A stretch of 64,000 nucleotides of DNA from Distichodus sexfasciatus (Eukaryota; Chordata; Actinopteri; Characiformes; Distichodontidae), in assembly GCA_032718565.1 (NCBI GenBank), contig JAVGVS010000236.1:124001-188000 (forward strand), written 5' to 3'. The notes beneath the pieces are model-generated. The model saw nothing but the letters and a program-made list of their open reading frames with translations, had not been told where the DNA came from and did not search any database. Positions 1-9,500 of this stretch are shown here, in pieces; within the stretch, counting starts at the first letter, position 1, and each line of letters begins with the position of its first letter. The position numbers were made by a program, and so were the translations under genes.

Positions 1-195
1 CATGATTGATAGACGAGTATCAGATCACTAGGACACCATAAACTCGTACCTTTAGTATCTCCCTTTAATTTACAAGCCTTAAACAATGTGGAAAGGTCAT
101 GACGTTCTGTTAAATATCTAGTGAAGACCCTTAATATTTCTTCAGTATCCTAGATCATTGCCTGGATGCATTTTGGATAGAGATCTACCAATATT

Positions 196-888
196 GCTTT
201 TTCAGGGCCGATATCGATACAGATTATTGTAGTTAACGGGGACAATAACCGATGTTTGGAACCGATATGCAAATCAAAAAAAAAAAAAAAAAGAAAATCT
301 GTCAAAATTTAGAATTTTACAAACATCAAGCTCAGCTAAAACTCTCCTCTATCGTCTTCTCCTTCTCGGAGCTTCACGCTGCGCTCGTGTGTGAGTGACA
401 GCAAGGCTTCATTGTGGATTGGCTGCTACCCATGTGACATATAGCCAATCAGAGACTGTTGTGGATGGGACATTAAATGAAGCAGCGAGTTGAGAGCAAG
501 AGGCACCGACAGAAGAGACGGCAGTGGAGCCACAGTAGCGCAGTAGTAGTAGTGCTATGGTGGCGTAACGGTAGGCTGTTCGCCCCATGATCAGAAGGTC
601 GCAGGTTTGAATCCAGGGCCGGTAAAGTTACCACTGAGGTACTCATGAGCAAGGTACCGTCCCCAAGCTCTGCTCCCCGGGCGCTTGTTAGCTGCCCACT
701 GCTCTTTCATGGATGGGTTAAGTGCAGAGGTCACATTTCGTTGTGGTGCACTGTGTGCTGCACTGTGCTGTGTTCACAATGACAAATACTCACTCACTTT
801 CCATGAATTACTTCATGATGGTCAGAATTAAACACTGATAGCAATAATCGGTAAAATGCCTAATTTTGGTCCCCGATAATCGGCCCGG
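196..888. mobile_element. hAT-type non-autonomous DNA transposon carrying a SINE
   Basis: Ends share GGGCCGATATCG / GGGCCGATTATCG as rough inverted repeats, and CCAATATT (8 bp, the hAT target duplication size) occurs at 188-195 and 889-896. The interior carries a tRNA-derived SINE (556-800) and a pair of inverted CCAAT boxes (418-452). No transposase ORF. Confidence 0.55.
556..800 (+). mobile_element. tRNA-derived SINE, family 1, copy 1
   Basis: Head TGGCGTAACGGTAGG and GGTTTGAATCC correspond to pol III A and B boxes. The body includes GTACTCATGAGCAAGGTACC and AGAGGTCACATTTCGTTGTG, and it ends GTGTTCACAATGACAAATA. The same body recurs at 1920-2683, 2857-3471, 29512-29672 and 56015-56165. Confidence 0.75.
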
Positions 889-1919
889 CCAATATTAATT
901 AATTTCGGCTTCCAGTCGGTTGGTGGTACATATTTTTGGGAATAGCAAGCTATAATATTCATACTCATTTATTGTAAAGAGAACAGTTTTTGCAGTGTCC
1001 ATCAAGTCTAGATCAGTCAGTTGGTTCCTCAAGTAGGCATGCGTGGTCTAAATATGACACTGAGACATAGACATTTCTGTCTTAATTACATTCTCGCCCT
1101 CATTTTTGAAAAAGGGTCATTTTCCCTTCTCTGTGTTTTCTTTGTTGGAGTCTTCCATTACTGGTAAATCACTGAAAGTCCAGAGAGCTTGAAATATGAA
1201 ATGCTATTTCAGAATTTTCCTTCGTCACTGAAATAATTTTTGACCGTCTTCTGCTAACTGCCTGGACTGCCTTACAGAAATTGTTGGTCTAACCTTATAA
1301 ATATTGCAGGAATAACTTTACCCCTGAAACAAAAGCTGCCTTTAAGGACTCCACTTTACAGTGCGAGTCGCAAACGCCATAAATACGTCAACGCGAGCAC
1401 CTGCCCCGGCTCCAATGCCATCTGCAGCACAACCTCATTTAAAACCGCTACAAACTGTTTTAGCCGCACACTAAAAGCAGACATATTTACAGGACACTGT
1501 CGCGTGTAGTACCCCGAGTTAACCCCACACGTTCCATGGCCTACACATTTCATACTATACTGTCTGATTCAGAAATCATTCACTTTGACTGTGAGCTCCG
1601 TCGCAGGGTTGCACCACGGAGTCTATATGCAGCAGTGTAGTTTTAATGGCTGCCATAATTAGTACATGTGGCCTACACCCAGTCTGAAGTCTCTGGTGTG
1701 GATCCTTTAAAACATAGTTTTGTAGACCGGATTTAAGGAGAGCAACATGTAAACAGCCTGCTGCTGTTTGCAGCGCTGTAAAAATGACCTGAAACCTGTT
1801 CTTTATTTTGTGGAAGACGGTTTGTTTGTTTTATGTGAGTTTTATTAGTCTTTTTGCTTTGCTCATCTTTTCCCAAAATCTTCCAGAGAGGTTTATGTTC
1901 CATATACACCTGGCGGAGC

Positions 1920-2683
1920 AGTCGGCAGCGTAATGGTTAGTGAGTTGGCCCCTTGCTTCGAAGGTCGCTGGTTCAAGTGTGACACCTGTGTGGTAGAAAT
2001 TCTGTTTACCCAAAGATCAGACTCAGAGAACAGAGTTAAATGATAGTTGAGTTTTTAATAAAGTATTGCTTGCAAGCAGGGGTGCCGTCACAGCTCTCAT
2101 GCGAGATCAAGTGAGTGCCCCCCCCCCGAACACGCTTTACAAAAATCCAGTACAAAACAGAACACGTATGCACCTAGTGCTAGACACATCTCATACCAGA
2201 TCAGGGCGTCTTCTCAGACCCGGAGAAGAAGAGAACTTCTCGGAACCAGGAAAAAGAACAAGGAAGGACTGCTACAGGCGCAGAGTAATACTGAGATTCG
2301 ACTGTTTTCACACTTTTACAACTAGAACAATCATTTCTTGGAATTTGCTACTTAGCACAAAAGGTTACACAATGGTTATATGTAGGTTATACGTGATCTC
2401 AAAAGGGTTCATCAACTACAAAAGAACACAAGTTCATTATGACTCAGCAGATCATGACTTTGGTAGAACAAACAGTAAATTTCCACTTATACACACACAG
2501 GAATAAAATTTCCATCACACCTGTAAAGGTACTCATGAGCAAGGTAGCGTCCCCAGGCACTGATCCCCAGGCTCTGCATGTCAGCTGCCCACAGCTCCTT
2601 CATGGATGGGTCAAATGCAGAGGTCACATTTCGTTGTGGTGCTATGTGTGCTGTGTTCACAATTACAAATAATTACAAATAAT
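1920..2683 (+). mobile_element. tRNA-derived SINE, family 1, copy 2 (split by an LTR)
   Basis: SINE head at 1920-1988 and body at 2518-2683, both aligning with the copy at 556-800. The parts are separated by the 529-bp insert at 1989-2517. Confidence 0.7.
1989..2517. mobile_element. Solo-LTR-like insertion inside a SINE
   Basis: 529 bp starting TGTGGTAGAAATT and ending AATTTCCATCA (TG...CA, with imperfect inverted ends), flanked by CACCTG at 1983-1988 and 2518-2523. It contains AATAAA at 2058-2063 and near the right end. Structure fits a solo LTR of a retrotransposon or endogenous retrovirus; no coding region remains. An 8-bp duplication reading (ACACCTGT at 1982-1989 and 2517-2524) would instead suggest a hAT element. 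Confidence 0.55.
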
Positions 2684-2856
2684 GGGATTCATGTTCAAAC
2701 ATATATTTGAAGCATCATGAAGGTAAAATGCAATTAATTATCACAGATTGTCGCAATCATCCCCAGTTCGACCGCTAGAGACCAACTTGCTGCTCCCTGT
2801 ACTCGTTTAGGTCTAACCTTAGAAGTGTGAGGGCCAGCTAAGGATGATGTGAACGT

Positions 2857-3471
2857 GAGTGTTTATTTGTCATTGTGAAGACGCCACAGCACAGCACACT
2901 AGGGCTGCTCGATTATGAAAAAAAACATAATCACGATTAATTTGGTCAATCTTGAAATCACGATTATTTAACACTTTACTTTGTGTTACTATTTAAGACT
3001 CTATGCTGCTCTCCTCCTTCCGCCATCTTTACCCGCTCAGACTGTACACCGCCACCAGAACACACACGTGCGTTCAGTCTTCGGAAGGTGCGTTAGTGCG
3101 CGTGCGTGTGTCATTCGGAACACAAGACAAAATATGAGTATACTTGCAGAGCGTAATGTGGCAAAATAATTGTAATTATAATTGTTTTTTGTCGATTACA
3201 TTATTTTTGTGATTGTTTGGAGCTGAAATTGAAATTGAAATTGAAATTAAAATTCGATTAATTGCACAGCCTTACAGCACACAGTGCACCACAACGGAAT
3301 GTTACCTCAGCGTTTGACATCCATAAAGGAGCAGTGGGCAGCTAACATGGGCAACACCTGGGGAGCAGTGCTTGGGGACGGTACCTTGCTCATGAGCACC
3401 GGTCCTGGGACTCCAACCAGCAACTTTCCGATCATGGGGTGGGCGCCCTAACTGTTACACTATGCTGTTAT
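2857..3471 (-). mobile_element. tRNA-derived SINE, family 1, copy 3 (split by a hAT)
   Basis: Minus-strand SINE. The tail is at 2857-2899 and the body and head at 3275-3471, interrupted by the 375-bp element at 2900-3274. Confidence 0.7.
2900..3274. mobile_element. hAT-type MITE inside a SINE
   Basis: 375 bp with terminal inverted repeats TAGGGCTGCTCGATTA / TAAGGCTGTGCAATTA and a perfect 8-bp target duplication CAGCACAC at 2892-2899 and 3275-3282. AT-rich interior, no transposase. Confidence 0.85.
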
Positions 3472-3489
3472 AAACAGCCACTGCTGTGA

Positions 3490-3730
3490 ACCAGAAAAAA
3501 TGCACGAAGCAGTTCCCCAAAAGTCAAAATGACAGGACTGCATAACAGCAGTCAGACAGAGATAAAGGGGGAAAGCAGAGTTAGGTCGGGAAAACTAAAC
3601 AAGGCACAGGCGGCGACAAACCTGGACAAACCACTGACCATTTATTCAATGAATCAAGATGAAAAGCCACTGGAAGGTAATCAGGGACAGGTGAAATAAC
3701 TCAGGATAACCAGGCAAACAAAGACAGGGG
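3490..3730 (-). repeat. Dispersed retrotransposon fragment
   Basis: The reverse strand reads like the non-coding 3' part of a fish retrotransposon (runs such as CCTGATTACC, CCTGTCTTTG). It resembles in style the fragments at 9600-10080, 30890-31000 and 48945-49450. Family not named. Confidence 0.35.
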
Positions 3731-4542
3731 AGATAAGATGTGTTGGCATATGATGACCTAAAGGGGGATCTTATAACAAACCTGATGTGTTGCACCTGTG
3801 TTTGTATGTATTTAAGAAAAAAATGCTTAATCACATTTCTCTTTTGTGCAATGTACATTCTTACTGTTCATGTCCCAACACTTGTAGCCCTGGCACCAGT
3901 CTCACACAGCCACGAGAGTCATAAGACATGGCTTTCGTGCTCTCACACTTCCATAAAACATAACCCTTTTGGTCCCTCTCTCAGAAGAACGGTTTTACAA
4001 GCGCCCTTGTTCGAGCTGCGGCTCTGAGAATGCCAGCGCGGTGCTCTTAAACAACTTATACGGCGTAAAAACAGCTGAACACTGGCCTATTCAGTTTTTG
4101 CAGATGCTGTGCAGGTGATCGCACCACCACATCACCAACCCGCCAAGTTACGGTCTGCCAAAAGAACATTGCAGTCTTCCTCTGTAGATTCAATTTGCAA
4201 ACTTGTTTTCGTTAGCTAGGCTTTTAAATCGTGTTCTGACCCAGGGCACCTAGAACCTGCCTTCAATCCTGCTAAAAAATATGATGTATGGAAATGTGGT
4301 TTTAGCCAACTTTCACCTGCACGGTCGAGGGCGGAACTGAATGCGATGCAGTTTGGCTGGGCCGCGCGTCGGTTTGATAAGATTAGCCGCTCAGCTTGGC
4401 TGTTTGTTCAGTTTCCCGGTGCCTTCGCGAAGTCAATTACCATCCCTCATTCGCTGGGTAAATATGTTCGGAGAGGAGCATCTGATCCAACACAGCTCTC
4501 ACTCTTTCTGTGTCTCTGTCTGTCGTTTTCTCTTTTCCGCAG

Positions 4543-4595
4543 GCTCCACTGGTGTGACCCTCACTGGAGAGGACCCGGATATCAAGCCCTGCAAG
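4543..4595 (+). other. thrb: thrb 5' UTR exon (probable)
   Basis: A 53-nt segment with a pyrimidine-rich acceptor (tcttttccgcag) and a donor AAG|GTAGAT. It contains no ATG. All three frames run into stops after joining to 4724, so it is read as untranslated leader of the TRbeta1 transcript. Upstream, 4340-4457 is comparatively GC-rich and ends in a possible donor (ctgg|gtaaat at 4458), which could be an earlier leader exon or the promoter-proximal exon. This is inferred from splice signals only. Confidence 0.5.
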
Positions 4596-4723
4596 GTAGA
4601 TGCAATCGATTTCGCTCTCTGCAAAAGTGAAATTTGTCAAATGGTTTTTAATTTTCCTTACTTTTAATAGTTTCACCGTGCCAAGCGTAATTAAATCTCC
4701 TCTCACTCCCTTGCGGTTGGCAG

Positions 4724-4788
4724 ATATCGAGGAGCCCATGAGCAGCACGAGAATGACGTTGAGGCCCTGATCCACAGCAGTATGTCAG
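4724..4788 (+). CDS. thrb: thrb TRbeta1 start-codon exon (65 nt; 7 nt coding)
   Basis: Acceptor ttggcag at 4717-4723; donor TCAG|GTGAGG at 4789. The exon ends ATG TCA G. The next exon opens AG CGA GCA GAC, so the spliced start reads M-S-E-R-A-D-K-C, which matches the MSE...ADKC start I recall for fish TRbeta. Only seven nucleotides are coding, so ORF-based gene finders would miss it. The leader part carries an upstream ORF (see 4738-4770). Confidence 0.8.
4738..4770 (+). promoter_or_regulatory. Upstream ORF in the TRbeta1 leader
   Basis: ATG AGC AGC ACG AGA ATG ACG TTG AGG CCC TGA: a 10-codon ORF ending 11 nt before the TRbeta1 ATG, with a second in-frame ATG inside. uORFs are known to dampen translation of human TRbeta1 leaders, so a similar role is plausible. 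It assumes the exon boundaries at 4724 and 4788 are correct. Confidence 0.6.
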
Positions 4789-6330
4789 GTGAGGGCTGCG
4801 GTGTAAAGTCTTTGTACCTTCCTTGGGTGGCATAAAAGTACACGGTGAGCTTCCATATCAAAAGAGACCTACACACTAACCCCCGTAGGCTCAAGAAGTT
4901 ATTGGCTTAGCAGGCAGCTCATGTCATAAGCACATGACACGCGCAGTGGATGTTGATGCCTTATTTGGCAGTATTTTCAACAAAAATGAGAGGATCAATT
5001 AAACCTCGGACCTTAGCCCTGAACTTTAATGGTTGCTAAATCTTTGGAACAGTAAAGCAAGCCCATCTACTAATGTCAATCTTTCGAAAAAAATACTATA
5101 TAATATGTAAGTATGAATGAAGATGAATTTATGTGCACTTTGGTTAGTAAATCACTATACAGTTTCATCACAATACAGTGTCATATTCGAAACGACGGAC
5201 AACGATTCAATGTCTGCCGATATCACAAAGTCTGCCACGATGCAATTTAAATTCAGTTCAGTGATATGAGACAATATCTAATGCTGATTTAACACAAACA
5301 TTTCCAATCATGTCAAATCACAAAAAGCCATGAAATATTGCTTGGCATTTTTAGACCTGAGCTGAAGACATTTAATTGAAAATCTTCTCTTTTATTAAAA
5401 ATAAACCACCTTTTCAATGTAAAGTGACATTACAATATTTTTGATCGATGTTTTCATTTTGGGTCAGTGCTATGGGCTTGTGAATTGCGTAGATTCACTT
5501 TATGCACTTTTTCTTTTTAAAAACGTTGTGCATAAAATGTTAAACTGTGTAGGTATAACAGTTGGGTCAACACGGAGCAGGCTGACCCAGTTGTGTTTTC
5601 AAACACGTGTTGATCAATTGTACTGCCAGCTCGTGCACAGTAAGGCTTCAGATGACACTAATAAATACAAAATACTAATTAAATAAGGTAAAAACAGATT
5701 TAATTATAGCGTACATAAGTATACACTGAGGCCATTCGATCTGCATTACCAGAATATGATAAAAAGCAGAGTGTTATTTGGTTGTAAAATTTGTAAAACT
5801 CATAAATCAGTTTAACAAATGTAACTAACAAATATAAGTAAGCGTGAGAAATAGAGAGTGTTGTGCTGGTATTACAAGAAGGAAAGATTGGATTTGTCTG
5901 CAGAAAATAAAGGCCAACTGATGAACATTTTGTTCCAACTGGAGGAACAGGTAAACAAGGCTGATTTAGCCTCTTATTAGAGCTGTGTACGCTCGGTCTG
6001 ATTTGATGTTCGGGGCCAGCGGGACGCAGCACTGGCCAGCGTAATGGCTAAATTACATTTTGCGAAGTTTGCAAAGTTTGTGAATGTTTGTGAAGAGGCA
6101 TAATGACTGCAGGGTCACATATGAGTCATTCTCCTCCATCAACCACTGTCATTCATTCGAGAATTTGTCCTTGAATGAAACAGACTTTATATTTGACTCT
6201 AGTCTGAAGCGCACTGCTGAAGTTTATATAATCACACCGCGCACACACACACACACTCATGAATAATGTGTAGGTGATAAGGAGGGGATTCTAGCTATAA
6301 TAAATGTCTTGAATCTGGAGCTGTAGATGA

Positions 6331-6361
<31 letters not shown>

Positions 6362-6554
6362 AGCCATTATTGTTCTCTCATTCTGCTATCTGTATGATGA
6401 CCGTTGTGTTTTTTGTCCGATAACTTGATTTGGGACCTGTGTAACGTAATCACACCGGGGCTCACAAATGAATACGACTGTCAGCAAGTCTCTTCTCTAT
6501 TTTTCTTTGACTTTGGCTCTGTCCTCACCCTTGGTGCACACACCACTCCCTCTT

Positions 6555-6593
<39 letters not shown>

Positions 6594-9500
6594 TTCTCAC
6601 CCTCTCTGTGTATGTGTGTAAAATGAAATGCATTATGCCTCTCCCATGTGTTGTAGAGCGAGCAGACAAATGCACCCCCCGCTGGAAACACGAGGCCATG
6701 CAGAATGGTACAGTAACTCTCCTCCTACTCCTACTCCTCCTCCTCCTCCTCCTCTTGCCTGCTCTCTTTCTCCTCCCCTCTCTTTTCCTCAGGGTGGGGC
6801 AGATTGCCCTAGCTCCGTAGCTGTATTTCTCGCTCTTTCCTTCCCATCCCCACCCCCTTCTCTTTCTCTCTCTCTGTCTCTCTCTCTCTCTCTCTGGAGA
6901 GTCCATCACGGCAGACAGTTTACGGGTGGAAAAAGGATCCCGTCCCTGTCGAGAGAGAGTCAGAGGGAGAGAGGCAGAATTGACTTGGCCTTTGTCATAC
7001 CTTTATGCCTGTTCTAACTGAATTTCCAGAATCTTGGAGGTGTTTGTACATAGTCGTTTAGGATATTAGGATAATTTGTTGCATAGAATGATTGCAAAGT
7101 CTTTTTCTGTGCTATTAGTTTGCTTTAGAAGTTACTAGACAGTAATTTTGGCAGTTTGGCAACTTCTTGACAGTGAGAGCAGATGATCCAGAGAGATCGT
7201 CTCCACATGCTACCGACTGATGTGGTTACTGTGAACCGCATAAAGAAGCTCAAAATATTTTGTACTGATTCAGTAAGACGGAAAGAGGAGCAAAAAAGGA
7301 GACTGTGGGCTTAAAGCTAATCATAATAATGTCACCCTTCATTCTTTTCTTACAAATCAAACTTTTGGAGGAGGTATATTTCTGGTAATTTCGACGTTAC
7401 GACTTGAATAGTTGTTTAGTGGAATGTTATTGAACAGAGCTCCTGTAGTCGCTCAGAATGTATTCCCCGGGGACGACTTTGCAGGAATCAGGAAATCATT
7501 ATGTCTTTATGCTTTAAAAAAAAAACCCACTGACCTTTTATGAAGTTCATAGCACTATTTATAATCCACCTGTAGGGGGCGCTAGACGCACACACTGGCT
7601 CTGCTTGCTTGATGGAGGCAGGAAGTAATTAAGCTGTTGTCTAAGTGTCTAAGTCTAGTATTTTAAAGTGTAACAATGTGGATACATTTATACAGACCCA
7701 TGCTAACATTTTAATAGGATAAATATTGCATATTGCATATATATTCTTTTATAATAAATCCAGATGATCATTTTGATGTTCATGTCAGTTACAATTAGGC
7801 AGTCCGCACATGTTCAAAAGCACTTGACATTTTTTACAAATTGGTTTAAGTAGCATGTAGTGCCACAGGTCATGCAGTAATCACATGTTGATGAAGGAAA
7901 GTCTGAGTCAGAGAAGTCGGAGAACAGACACTCAGAGGAAATAATATCCTCCTTCTTAGAGGAAGGCCTGAAGCAGACGATTGGCTCCGCTGTGCTGCGT
8001 TGCCATAACCTTCAAATCTCAACTGGATTAAAAATTTAATATTCAAAGCAACGCTCATATCAAAGAGTTACTCACATTTGGGAAAACTGAATGAAGCCTG
8101 CTTAAACATTAACTAACTGAGAAATCATCTGACTGGTGTGTGTTTTTTATAGGCCATCACATGATTAAGAAACACACTGGCCTATTTTTATGTTTTGTTT
8201 TTATTGGGGGTTTTTTGGACCAGGGCTATCAGGACATGTAAGGACAGTCGGGTCAAAAGACTGCTGACCTCACTGTCTTCGTCTCACAGCCGGTCAGGGC
8301 AAAGTGCAGAGATAAATACATGAACCAACTTAATTGCATACACGTGAGATACTCTCATAATGACTAATTAATATAATAAATAATACAGTGATAAGATTAT
8401 CTTACAGCTACACTTATCTTAAACTCACTTTTCAGTAAACAGTATGAAATCTTTTGACTTATAATGAATGGCCCACACATCCAAAAATATTCTCACACTC
8501 ACAATAATCGAACAAAGCTCAGGTTTTAACAGCCACTTAAAAACTATAAAAATATTTAAGCTCCAAATTTCAAGTGTGTTAGTTGCTATCTTGGTTTATA
8601 TAGAACAGTCATACAATTTCATTTTTTTGTTCTCGGTAGTCAACAGGGCTGTACCGCTTCTCCAACTCCATCATTTGTTTCAGACCTTGTTTTTCTGAGC
8701 AGTGGTTGGCTTTATATCTAGGTTGCCCTTAATATTTATAAGGGGCAAATTGAAAAAATAGGGAAGGTGATTGTTAGTTTTAAATCACCAACAAAATACG
8801 CAGCCTCCCTCAGGGATGTGGGATAGCTCTTTCTATGTTGCAAATAAAATTTCAAATGCAATTTTTAATTATTGAAATGTTTTCATACGGGAATACTTTG
8901 GTTTTAAAGTAACTCGACTAAAATGACTTTTCCACAGATCCTTCTATTTTATGAATCTTGATATTTCTAACTGTAGACTAGAGGCAAGTATGTGAACCAC
9001 ACCAACTAAAATGAGAAATAAAAATAACAAGCAAACTTAAAGTCTAATGAGAATCATGATGAGTTTAAAATAAATGGAAAAGCCTAATCTTTTTATCACA
9101 AATTTTTTTAATTACATTTGTGACCCGATCGGCCATTTGTATAGCTGTTATTGGTTCCGTTTCAACAACCCTGTAACAACCTTAATAATCAAAAGAAAAT
9201 ATTTTCAGCATTTAGTTTATAATATTCATCCATTCATTCATTCATTATCCGAACCGCTTAATCCCAACTGGGGTCGCGGCAGGACCGGAGCCTATCCCGG
9301 GAACTTTCGGGCGCGAGGCGGGGACCAACCCTGAGCAGGCGCCAACACACCACAGGGTGCACACACACACAGTCACACACACATTGACACCTTACGGGGC
9401 CAATTTGGAGTCGCCAATTAACCTATAGTGCATGCCTTTGGACTGTGGGAGGAAACCGGGGCGCCCGGAGGAAACCCACGCAAACATGGGGAGAGCATGG

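Larger units (their letters stand above)
1..4542. other. Upstream/5' intron sequence of thrb
   Basis: No coding exon recognised. It is dominated by nested repeats (196-3730). 3980-4457 is GC-richer and could hold the TRbeta1 promoter or a leader exon. Confidence 0.5.

Noticed and set aside
556..640. A genuine tRNA gene suggested by A- and B-box-like motifs
   Set aside because: No complete cloverleaf with acceptor stem; the sequence continues into a repeated SINE body present at four other places.
6404..7017. Overlapping ORFs over 6404-7017 on both strands rich in Leu, Ser, Arg and Glu
   Set aside because: They translate CT/GA microsatellites. The only supported coding part is the 51-nt thrb exon.
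9240..9334. Possible coding segment PNWGRGRTGAYPGNFRARGG
   Set aside because: It is the body of SINE family 2, which also yields a similar peptide at 27619-27878 on the other strand.
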